A stretch of 56,589 nt of DNA from Chloroflexota bacterium (GTDB lineage Bacteria > Chloroflexota > Dormibacteria > Dormibacterales > Dormibacteraceae), in the NCBI GenBank assembly GCA_005882135.1, contig VBDR01000032.1, forward strand, positions 1 to 56,589, read 5' to 3'. Position 1 is the first letter of the stretch. Every line of letters begins with the position of its first letter. Position numbers and translations under genes: made by a program. The notes beneath the pieces were generated by a model. It had not been told where the DNA came from, did not search any database, and saw nothing but the letters and a program-made list of their open reading frames with translations. Positions 1 to 7,455 of this stretch are shown here, in pieces.

Positions 1-809
1 GTGGTGCCGTTGGCCGAGCCCGCGCTGTTGGTCGAGCCGGTGCTCCCGACGCGGGTCGAGTTGCCGGTCGAGCCGTTGGCGCTGCCCGCGCTGCCGACGC
101 TACCCGTGCTCCCCAAGGCTTCTTCGCCCTGGTTCGCCTTGGTCCTGTCGTCGCCGTTGCCGCTCTTTCCCCCTGCGACGTCACCCCGGGAGTCGGAGTT
201 GCCTTCGCCGGCCTCCTTGTGCTGCCCGGTCGCCGTCAGGGAAGCACCCGCGCTGCCGTTTGCCTTGGCGCTGGTGCTGCCGCTGGCGCTCGTGCTGCCG
301 CTCGCCTTGGCACTGCTGTCGCCGCTGGCGTGCGTGCTGACGCTACCGTTCGCGCTGCCGCCGGCCTTGGCGCTACTGTCACCGGTGGCGTGCGCGCTGC
401 CGCTCGCCTGGGTGCTCGACTGCCCAGAGCTGGAAGCCCTGGTGCTGCCGCTTCCGCTGGACGATTGGCTGGTCTGACCGCTCCCGCTCGTGTGGCTGCT
501 GCTGCCTGCACTCGCATGGCTGCTGCTGCCCGTCCCGCCCCCGCCCTTGCCTTTCCCTCCGCTGCCGTCGCCGTCACCGCCGCCGATGTTGTGCTCGTTT
601 CTCGTCGTGGGGCTGTCCTGACGATGAGCAACTGCGGAAGCACTCGTGTGATCTTGTGCTTTGCCCTGGCCGTGGGAATTGTCCGCTGCCAGAGCCGGTG
701 ACGTGCGAGCAAGCATGAGGAGAAGTCCGGCCATAAGGACGAACGCCTTGACGACCAGGTGCCGTGCGAGCGCAGGGCGACTGGCTACGAATTCGCCGAA
801 TGCTTCCAA
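1..809 (-). CDS. Secreted Ser/Gly/Thr/Ala-rich low-complexity protein (C-terminus beyond window)
   Basis: The frame is open on the minus strand from 809 through the left edge, about 269 codons with no stop. I chose a TTG start at 807-809 because GGAGGT lies 5 bases upstream; ATG at 732-734 is an alternative. Residues 18-43 read LVVKAFVLMAGLLLML then ARTSPALAA, a classic signal peptide with cleavage expected after ALAA. After a short His/Asp/Gly-rich stretch the rest is almost only Ser, Gly, Ala, Thr, Asn and Lys, with imperfect repeats around GDSSAKA and GSANGS. The composition suggests a flexible, possibly O-glycosylated, wall or surface linker protein. The opposite strand also shows long open frames here, but they are Leu/Pro- or Arg/Ala-rich mirrors of the repeats without signal peptides. 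Function unknown. Confidence 0.72.
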   Translation of the reverse strand, partial: MEAFGEFVASRPALARHLVVKAFVLMAGLLLMLARTSPALAADNSHGQGKAQDHTSASAVAHRQDSPTTRNEHNIGGGDGDGSGGKGKGGGGTGSSSHASAGSSSHTSGSGQTSQSSSGSGSTRASSSGQSSTQASGSAHATGDSSAKAGGSANGSVSTHASGDSSAKASGSTSASGSTSAKANGSAGASLTATGQHKEAGEGNSDSRGDVAGGKSGNGDDRTKANQGEEALGSTGSVGSAGSANGSTGNSTRVGSTGSTNSAGSANGT

Positions 810-933
810 ATGCCCACCTCCACGTGGAAATGAGCGATTGCCTCGCCGCCATCCTGGACACGGACCCCTCAGCCCCGGGGATATGTCGCAGAACGCCCCG
901 CTCAGCGTTCCCTAGTAGGGCAATACGCTTGCA

Positions 934-2271
934 ATGGAAACGCAAACTGCATCGCGAGTAACCATGGACGCGGCAACGAGCCAGGAATCGGTAGCCGCTT
1001 TTGTGGAAGAAACGCTGGCCGGATCGGGATGGCAGCTCCACCGCGTCCGCCGCCGGGGGACCAGGCTCGAGCCACCCGACTGGTACTGGACGACTTTCGC
1101 TTTGGACATTAATAAGGACGGGGAAGAGCGCAGCCTGCGGCTGGTCGCCAAAGGCGCCCTCAATCCGGCAGCCTGGGAGAAGCTGAAGGCTCGCTTGTCG
1201 GACGCGAGCACCCACCCCTGCGATCCGATCGACGGCGTCGGCACTCCGCGCCTGTTCCCCGACACACAGCACGCGTACTGGTTCTACCCGTACGACCCCA
1301 GGATGCCCGACCTGCCCCTGGCCACCGATCCGGTTCGAGTCGCCTCCATCCTTTTCGGTTTCGACGAAGATGCGACCGCGGTGCTGGCGTTGGCGCGCCG
1401 GATCGCCATCGAGCGCGTCCGCTACACGCCGGAGATCGGCGCGATCCTCTGCTACACGATCGACCTGGGGGGTCAAGCCACCAAGATCTATGGCAAGGTC
1501 CAGCCTGGCCACCGGGGTCTGCGCACGTATCGCATCGTGCAAGGCCTGTGGCGAGCAGCTGCGCGGTACCCCGGTTACCTGAACTTGCCCCGACCGCTCG
1601 GCTACGTCGAGCAGATAGGCCTGCTGCTCGAGGAAGGCGTGCGCGGACGCCCGGTGAGCAGCAAGCGCACGAGTTCGGAGTTCGCTCTCATGTCGGGCGC
1701 CGCGGCCGAAGCGCTCGCGGTGATCCACGAGTCGGGGGTCGAGAACGACGAACGGATTGAGATCGAAAGGGAGATCGCGCGTCTGGACCGCGTGGTGGAG
1801 CAATTTGCCTATGTCCTCCCGCAGGGCCACTTCCTCCTGAAAGACCTGGTCACCCATATGCGTGAACGCGTTCGCCGGACGACCGAAGAGGAATGGCTGC
1901 CAACCCACGGCGACCTGAAGTACGACCAGTTCGTGTTCCACAACGACCAATACACGCTGCTCGACTTCGACTACTTCGCCACGGCGGAAACCAGCTACGA
2001 CCTGGGGAAGTTCTGCGCGTATCTCGTACCGTCGACGCCGAAGGACTGGGCGGAGTCAGCCGCAGCGGAGGAGATCCGCCTTCAATTTCTGCGCCGCTAC
2101 CGAGAGCTGCGTCCGCACGCGACGCTCCAGCGCTTCGGCGTCTACGAATCGCTGCAGCTGGCACTACGGGCGATGGCGTTCATGTGGTCGCAGACTCATG
2201 GATGGGAACGCATCGCCGAAACCTTCCTCGTCCTCGCGTACGAGCGCCTGAAGAGCCGCCTCCCCGATTAA
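934..2271 (+). CDS. Aminoglycoside phosphotransferase (APH)-like kinase
   Basis: A 445-aa soluble protein. The C-terminal half has the kinase signature of the APH/choline kinase family: HGDLKYDQ near residue 327 (catalytic-loop HGD) followed by LLDFDYF near 346 (DxD metal-binding site). In the catalytic loop Gln stands where Asn usually sits. The N-terminal ~190 residues would hold the nucleotide-binding lobe but show no clear motif. The substrate cannot be told; family members phosphorylate antibiotics, sugars, choline or other small molecules. No strong ribosome binding site precedes ATG 934; ATG 964 is an alternative. It stands alone, divergent from the secreted protein at 809. Resistance should not be assumed. 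Confidence 0.8.
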   Translation: METQTASRVTMDAATSQESVAAFVEETLAGSGWQLHRVRRRGTRLEPPDWYWTTFALDINKDGEERSLRLVAKGALNPAAWEKLKARLSDASTHPCDPIDGVGTPRLFPDTQHAYWFYPYDPRMPDLPLATDPVRVASILFGFDEDATAVLALARRIAIERVRYTPEIGAILCYTIDLGGQATKIYGKVQPGHRGLRTYRIVQGLWRAAARYPGYLNLPRPLGYVEQIGLLLEEGVRGRPVSSKRTSSEFALMSGAAAEALAVIHESGVENDERIEIEREIARLDRVVEQFAYVLPQGHFLLKDLVTHMRERVRRTTEEEWLPTHGDLKYDQFVFHNDQYTLLDFDYFATAETSYDLGKFCAYLVPSTPKDWAESAAAEEIRLQFLRRYRELRPHATLQRFGVYESLQLALRAMAFMWSQTHGWERIAETFLVLAYERLKSRLPD

Positions 2272-2380
2272 AACCGCGCTCCGTTCGGCCCCGAAGACAA
2301 GCGCACGATCTCTTTTACAAGCCTTAACCCAAACGAACGCAAGATAGGCATCCCCCCAACGTCAGAGTCTCCCGTCTGCT

Positions 2381-3040
2381 ATGCGGCTTGCTTCCTGGTT
2401 CGGGGGACTCCTCATCGCGGTTGCCGTCGCCACCAGCGTCGGCGCAATCAGCCTCGCCCGCCAGCACTCCGACAGCGCGCAGACGCTGACCGCGTCGAGG
2501 CAGCCGGCGGCCGGCGCTGCGATCACCACCTCCGATCGGGCGCAAGATCCAGCGCGCAAGCTCCAGCCCCCGCCGACCCCGAGCCCCAGCCCATCGCCTA
2601 CCGCGGCTCCCACCGCGCCTCCCGCCGCCCCGGCGGCCCCACCTCAAGTGACGACGCGGGCGCCGTCACGCCCGGCCCTGGTCATCAACTCGACACAACA
2701 GTCGCTCATCAACCAGGACCGTGCCGCGCGCGGCCTCGGTCCGCTGACGTGGAGCAGCTGCCTCTACAACGTCGCCGTGAGCAACGCCAAACGCATCGCC
2801 GCCCAGGGGTATCTGTCTCACACCAATGGACCGCAGGTGGATCTCGGTTGCGGCCTCGGCCACCAGGCAGGCGAGAACGTCGGTGACTGGTCGCTGGGCA
2901 TCAACGATCGCCAGCTCAACACCATGTTCATGAACAGCGCCGACCACCGCGCCAACATCCTCGGTCCGTACAACTATGTCGCCACCGCGTGGGTGGTCGC
3001 TTCGAACGGCTACGGCTTCATCGCGGTCGAGTTCAGCTAA
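2381..3040 (+). CDS. Secreted CAP (SCP/PR-1, YkwD-like) domain protein
   Basis: A 219-aa exported protein. The N-terminal hydrophobic segment (about residues 5-24) is a signal peptide or anchor. Residues 65-92 form a Pro/Ser/Ala-rich linker, and residues ~103-219 are a CAP domain. The CAP histidines and glutamate are present in YLSHTNG, GENVGD and ADHRANIL, and the domain ends in the usual aromatic beta-strand (GFIAVEFS). Two cysteines (SSC and LGC) may form a disulfide. Bacterial CAP proteins such as YkwD are surface or secreted proteins of poorly defined function. The gene sits just upstream of a peptidoglycan synthase, compatible with a wall role. Position 2272-2380 upstream holds nothing I recognise. 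Confidence 0.85.
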   Translation: MRLASWFGGLLIAVAVATSVGAISLARQHSDSAQTLTASRQPAAGAAITTSDRAQDPARKLQPPPTPSPSPSPTAAPTAPPAAPAAPPQVTTRAPSRPALVINSTQQSLINQDRAARGLGPLTWSSCLYNVAVSNAKRIAAQGYLSHTNGPQVDLGCGLGHQAGENVGDWSLGINDRQLNTMFMNSADHRANILGPYNYVATAWVVASNGYGFIAVEFS

Positions 3041-3157
3041 CCCGTTCGGCTGAACTCGTTCTCGGGTACGGTGAATTGAGCGAGCGTTGTCTCTGACGTA
3101 GCGCTCGAACGCGGCGCAGTACCGCCCAGATGAGCGCTCGGAGGAGGAGCGCGAAGG

Positions 3158-5260
3158 GTGGCTAGCGAACCGGTGGCTGGCCGCGGCCAGCGCGCGCTCT
3201 GGCTCCGCCCCATCGCCTGGTTGTGGGCCAGGAAGGTGTGGATCTCGGCGCTGGTCGGAGCCCTGCTGATCGCCATGACGGTCTACGTCCTGTGGGCGAT
3301 CAAGGACCTGCCCGATCCGAGCCAGAATGTGCTCGCCGCGGGCGACGTGATGGTGCTCGATCGCAACGGCAAGCTGATCGAAGATTGGAGCCCGGCCGGC
3401 CACTATCACGTCACCTTGACGCTCAAGGAGATGGGCTCCTACGCGCCGAAGGCGGTGCTTGCGGCCGAGGATCGCAACTTCTACAACCACGGCGCCGTCG
3501 ACCCACTGTCCACGGCCCGTGCCGCATGGGTCGACATCACCTCTGGCGGACTGCATCAGGGGGGCAGCACGATCACCCAGCAGCTGGTCAAGATCCAGCT
3601 CCTCACGCCTCAGAAATCGATAACCCGAAAGGTCCAGGAGATCGTGCTGGCGATCGCGCTCGAGCAGCGCTACTCCAAAGACCAGATCCTCGGCATGTAT
3701 CTGAACCGCGTCTATTTCGGCCACGGCGCCTACGGCGTCGGAGCCGCAGCCCGCACATATTTCAATAAAGACGCGAAGGATCTTTCTCCGGCGCAGGCGG
3801 CATTTCTCGCCGGCTTGATTCAGGCGCCCGCGGCATACGACCCGCTCGTTCACTACGAGCTGGCGCAGGAGCGCGAGACCTACGTGATTCAGGGCATGGT
3901 GGCGACGAGCGCCCTCAGCCCCGAGCAGGCCGACAAGGCGACCAAGGAGGATGTCAAATCCGAGCTCCACATCCAGTCGACGGCGCGCCAGAGCAAGGCG
4001 CCCCATTTCGTCGACCACGTGCTCGTCGACCTGGAGAACTTGTTCGGCTCGGCGGCGGTACAGCAAGGCAGCATCGTCGTGCGCACGACCCTCGACCTGG
4101 GTGTGCAGCAGGTCGCCCAGCAAGCAGTTGCCAACGGTGTGCACGACCTGGCGGGCTTCAACGTCAACAACTCAGCGCTGCTTGCGGCCGACCCCAAGAC
4201 CGGTGAGATCCGCGCTTGGGTGGGCTCCGCCGACTACGGCAACGACGCCATCGGCGGCCAGTTCGACGTCGTCTTGTCGCCCCGCCAGCCCGGGTCTTCG
4301 TTCAAGCCTTACGTGTACGAGGCCGCGCTTCGCGACCACAAGATCACGTGGTCGACCATCCTCCATGACAAGCTGACCAACTTCAACGGCTACATGCCGC
4401 GGGACTTCGACAACGGCGGCATGGGCGATATCAAAGCCAGCACGGCGATTCTCTACTCGCGCAACATCCCCGCGGTGCAGGTCGCGCAGATGGAAGGCAT
4501 TACCAAGGTGATCGACCTCGCCCATGCGATGGGAATCAAAAGCAAGCTGGCGCCGTATCTGTCGACCGCGATCGGCGCCAGTGATGTCTCCCTCTACGAG
4601 CACGTGCAGGGCTATCAGACTTTTGCCAACCAGGGCCAGCGGATCGACCTGCGCGTCATCAACGACGTCCAGGACTCGAGCGGCCACTCGGTTTTCAAGT
4701 ACGAGAACCCAACCAGCACGACCGTGCTCACGCAGAGCGAGGCGTTCTTGATGACCGACGTGCTGAAGAACTACCAGAACACCTGGCACTTCGGCTGGAA
4801 CCGTCAGATGGCGAGCAAGACCGGGACCAGCGACAACGGCAAGGGAGGCATCCCGGACTCGTGGATCATGGCCTACAACCCGGACATCGTCATCGGCGTG
4901 TGGGTCGGCAACACAGCGCCGAACGGAGGTGGTGGACTGATCCGCGCGTACGGCGAAAACGTCGGCCTCACCATCATGAAGCGCTTCGTAAACGGGCTCC
5001 CGACGAACATGCGGAACTGGTACTCGCGACCCGCTGGCGTTCTCCAGGGTTGTAGCGGCGACTCGCAGGATCCGTTCCTGCAGGGCGCTTGCACCCCGAC
5101 CCCGTCGCCTTCTTCATCGCCGAGCCCGTCGCCGTCGCCGAGCGGGCTGCCGTCCGCCCTGCCCTCGGTCCTGCCGTCGATACTTCCGACGGCATCGGCC
5201 CAGGCGTCGCCCTCGCCGTCCGCGCAACCGACGCCATCGCCCCAGCCCTCACCGAGCTGA
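3158..5260 (+). CDS. Class A penicillin-binding protein (PBP1a-like transglycosylase/transpeptidase)
   Basis: A 700-aa bifunctional peptidoglycan synthase. One membrane helix (about residues 28-47) is followed by a GT51 glycosyltransferase domain with EDRNFYNHGAVDP and GGSTITQQLVK. The transpeptidase has SSFK (Ser380, Lys383), the SRN box and KTGTS (Lys554), so both activities look intact. The last ~60 residues are a Pro/Ser-rich tail after a short Cys-containing segment, probably wall-spanning. The GTG start at 3158 follows GGAGGAGG at 3140-3147. The stop shares one base with the start of otsA (TGATG), so the two are translationally coupled. A second class A PBP lies at 11085. Confidence 0.95.
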   Translation: MASEPVAGRGQRALWLRPIAWLWARKVWISALVGALLIAMTVYVLWAIKDLPDPSQNVLAAGDVMVLDRNGKLIEDWSPAGHYHVTLTLKEMGSYAPKAVLAAEDRNFYNHGAVDPLSTARAAWVDITSGGLHQGGSTITQQLVKIQLLTPQKSITRKVQEIVLAIALEQRYSKDQILGMYLNRVYFGHGAYGVGAAARTYFNKDAKDLSPAQAAFLAGLIQAPAAYDPLVHYELAQERETYVIQGMVATSALSPEQADKATKEDVKSELHIQSTARQSKAPHFVDHVLVDLENLFGSAAVQQGSIVVRTTLDLGVQQVAQQAVANGVHDLAGFNVNNSALLAADPKTGEIRAWVGSADYGNDAIGGQFDVVLSPRQPGSSFKPYVYEAALRDHKITWSTILHDKLTNFNGYMPRDFDNGGMGDIKASTAILYSRNIPAVQVAQMEGITKVIDLAHAMGIKSKLAPYLSTAIGASDVSLYEHVQGYQTFANQGQRIDLRVINDVQDSSGHSVFKYENPTSTTVLTQSEAFLMTDVLKNYQNTWHFGWNRQMASKTGTSDNGKGGIPDSWIMAYNPDIVIGVWVGNTAPNGGGGLIRAYGENVGLTIMKRFVNGLPTNMRNWYSRPAGVLQGCSGDSQDPFLQGACTPTPSPSSSPSPSPSPSGLPSALPSVLPSILPTASAQASPSPSAQPTPSPQPSPS

Positions 5261-6816
5261 TGCTTGCCATGAACGATCCTGAGACTCCATTCCTGGACAG
5301 CGTTGAACGGCGGCGGCCGGGCACATCGCTGCGCGGCTACGTCACGCGCACGCTGCCGCACAGCTCCGCGATCGTGGTCGCCAACCGGGCTCCGCACGAG
5401 CCGCGTCCAGAGGGCGGTTTCACGCGTGGCGCGGGCGGGGTGATCACCGCGTTGCTGACGCTGGCTGAGGTGGCTGGCGCCGATTGGGTGGCATGCGCCC
5501 GCACCGAGGGCGAGCGGGCGCTCATCGAGGAGCACGGGACGACCTGGAAGGCACCCCTCATCCGCAGCGAGACGCGCCTTCACTACGTGACCCCGACGCC
5601 GGAGCAGTACGACCAGTACTACTCGGTGATCTCAAACCCGGTCTTGTGGTTCGTCCAGCACTACCTGTGGGACCTGGCCCATCAGCCCGTCATCAACGGC
5701 CGCATTCACCGGGCCTGGAAGAACGGATACGTCGAGGTCAACAAACAGATCGCGCGCAAGGTGGTCGATGTGGCGCGAGGCCTGCCCGGCCGCCCACTCG
5801 TGATGGTTCACGACTATCAGCTCTACCTCGTGCCCAAACTGGTCCGCGAGCAGCTGCACGGCGCGATCATCCAGCACTTCGTGCATATCCCCTGGCCAAC
5901 GCCTCAGTACTGGAAAGTGCTGCCGCGCGAGATGCGCGACGCGATCCTTTTCGGCTTGCTCGGCTGCGATATCGTCGGCTTCCAGACCAGCCTCGACGTC
6001 CGCAACTTCTTGATGACCTGCGAGGAGAACGCCGGCCTTGCGGTGGACGAGCGCGAGCGGGCGGTGCTGGTCGATGGCCGCATCGTTTATGCGCGGGCTT
6101 ATCCGATCTCGATCGACGTCGCGGGCACGACAAGGCTTTCGTACTCGCATGGCGTCATGGTCGAGGAGCGGAAGCTTCGCGACTGGCGCCCGCAACACCT
6201 CATCGTGCGCATCGATCGAACAGACCCGTCGAAGAACATCGTGCGCGGTTTCCTCGCCTACGAGAAGCTGCTTGCCCACCACCCAGAGCTCAAAGGCCGG
6301 GTGCAGTTCTGGGCCTTCCTGCAGCCATCGCGCCAGGACGTCGCCTTGTATCGGAACTACGTCCGCAAGGTTCGCCAGGCCGTGCAGCGCATCAACGCGC
6401 AATACGGCGCGCACGGGTGGCAGCCGATCCGGCTCGAGCTTGGCGAGAGCGTGCGCAAAGCGATGGCTGCGATGCGCAACTTCGACGTCCTCATCGTCAA
6501 CTCCGTGTACGACGGCCTGAACCTGGTCGCGAAAGAAGGCGCTCTGGTCAACCGGTCGGACGGCGTGATCGTCGTGTCAGAGAATGTCGGCGCCCACGAA
6601 GAGCTGCAGCCTCACGTCCTGTCGATCAACCCCTTCGACATCGAGGCGACCGCCAACGCGATGCATCAGGCGATCGTCATGGGTGTGGAGGAGAAGCGGC
6701 GCCGCAACGAGGGAGCGCGCGAGGTCGTGCGTACCAACGACATCGCGCGCTGGATCACCCGCCAGGTGCAGGACATCCGCGACCTGGCCGCGGAGCCGGG
6801 GTTGCGGGCGGGGTAA
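5260..6816 (+). CDS. otsA: Trehalose-6-phosphate synthase (GT20)
   Basis: Forms trehalose-6-phosphate from a nucleotide-glucose and glucose-6-phosphate in the cytoplasm; the product is a stress protectant and wall-sugar precursor. From ATG 5260 it is 518 aa. GT20 hallmarks are VVANRAP near the N-terminus, MVHDYQLYLVP, HIPWPTP, RIDRTDPSKNI (donor phosphate binding) and DGLNLVAKEG (nucleotide ribose binding). ATG 5260 overlaps the PBP stop by one base; ATG 5269 is an alternative. No trehalose-6-phosphate phosphatase (OtsB) lies nearby, so dephosphorylation must be encoded elsewhere. A 22-bp perfect palindrome follows at 6843. Confidence 0.93.
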   Translation: MLAMNDPETPFLDSVERRRPGTSLRGYVTRTLPHSSAIVVANRAPHEPRPEGGFTRGAGGVITALLTLAEVAGADWVACARTEGERALIEEHGTTWKAPLIRSETRLHYVTPTPEQYDQYYSVISNPVLWFVQHYLWDLAHQPVINGRIHRAWKNGYVEVNKQIARKVVDVARGLPGRPLVMVHDYQLYLVPKLVREQLHGAIIQHFVHIPWPTPQYWKVLPREMRDAILFGLLGCDIVGFQTSLDVRNFLMTCEENAGLAVDERERAVLVDGRIVYARAYPISIDVAGTTRLSYSHGVMVEERKLRDWRPQHLIVRIDRTDPSKNIVRGFLAYEKLLAHHPELKGRVQFWAFLQPSRQDVALYRNYVRKVRQAVQRINAQYGAHGWQPIRLELGESVRKAMAAMRNFDVLIVNSVYDGLNLVAKEGALVNRSDGVIVVSENVGAHEELQPHVLSINPFDIEATANAMHQAIVMGVEEKRRRNEGAREVVRTNDIARWITRQVQDIRDLAAEPGLRAG

Positions 6817-6842
6817 CTCTTTCCGCGCCCCTCTTGCCACAG

Positions 6843-6864
6843 CCCTCTCCCCTAGGGGAGAGGG
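6843..6864. terminator. Perfect 22-bp GC-rich palindrome between convergent genes
   Basis: CCCTCTCCCCT mirrored by AGGGGAGAGGG gives an uninterrupted 11-bp arm in each direction. It lies between the stop of otsA (plus) and the stop of the YggT-like gene (minus). Placement suggests a bidirectional terminator, although no T-run follows. It could also be a dispersed intergenic palindrome; no second copy was seen in this window. Confidence 0.5.
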
Positions 6865-6882
6865 CGCCCTTGGGCTGAGCGG

Positions 6883-7338
6883 CTAGAAACCCCTCGGGCG
6901 CAGTCCACCCGAGCGCCGCGCCACCGTCACGTTGCGATAGAAGATGATCGTGACCAGGCGCGCGATGGCCCATCCGAGCAGCGCGTAGACCAGGATCGCC
7001 AGCACGACCGACATCTCGAGTAACGACTGCTCATTGCCGATCGTCGGCAGGATGTTCTTGAACGGACCCAGGAAGACGTCGGTCACGTTGTAGACCCAGT
7101 TCGAGAAGCCCGCGTGTGGGTTGGCTCCCAGCAGCTTCAGCACCAGCCGGATCAGCATCAAACCCTCGATAACGCCGAACACCAGATAGACGAGCTGGAC
7201 GGCGCGCCAGCCCGGGTTGAAGGTGCTGACCACCTCGGATTCGGATGGTGCCTGGGGACCTTCGCTCACCACCCGCTCGCGCTCGTGCACCTGACCGCTC
7301 GCCGGATCGCGTTCGAATTCGGTGTCCCTACGCTCCAT
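6883..7338 (-). CDS. YggT-family-like integral membrane protein
   Basis: A 151-aa protein with a ~40-residue charged N-terminus, then hydrophobic segments at about 45-70 and 108-130 and an amphipathic region between them. The segment after VQLVYLVFGVIEGLMLIRLVL, with LLGANPHAGFSNWVY and FLGPFKNILP, resembles YggT-type proteins, which carry a short P-rich element after the first helix. YggT members are implicated in osmotic or cell-division physiology, but the biochemical role is undefined. ATG 7338 has GGGAG six bases upstream. The gene is convergent with otsA. Confidence 0.7.
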   Translation of the reverse strand: MERRDTEFERDPASGQVHERERVVSEGPQAPSESEVVSTFNPGWRAVQLVYLVFGVIEGLMLIRLVLKLLGANPHAGFSNWVYNVTDVFLGPFKNILPTIGNEQSLLEMSVVLAILVYALLGWAIARLVTIIFYRNVTVARRSGGLRPRGF

Positions 7339-7390
7339 TTCGTACTCCCTTCAGCCCTGGTGGTTAAAAGACGTGAATCGGGCTATGCAG

Positions 7391-7422
7391 GAAACGCCCG
7401 GGGCCACAGCGGCACCCGGGCG
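7391..7422 (-). terminator. Hairpin terminator downstream of the DUF1906 gene
   Basis: On the minus strand CGCCCGGG (7422-7415) pairs with CCCGGGCG (7402-7395) across a 12-base loop, then TTTC follows. It is 34 bases beyond the stop of the gene ending at 7456. A good rho-independent terminator shape with a short T-tract. Confidence 0.6.
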
Positions 7423-7455
7423 CCTGGGGGGAGGTTGGCGAGCTTCAGACGCCGA

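Noticed and set aside
1-477. Plus-strand Leu/Pro-rich open frame
   Set aside because: It is the mirror of the Ser/Gly/Thr-rich minus-strand protein; it has no ribosome site and a composition no real protein would have.
236-712. Arg/Ala-rich open frame on the minus strand
   Set aside because: It runs in another frame of the same secreted-protein gene and lacks a signal peptide or plausible start.
934-2271. Antibiotic resistance gene
   Set aside because: APH-like motifs alone do not show the substrate, and the catalytic loop differs from known resistance enzymes.
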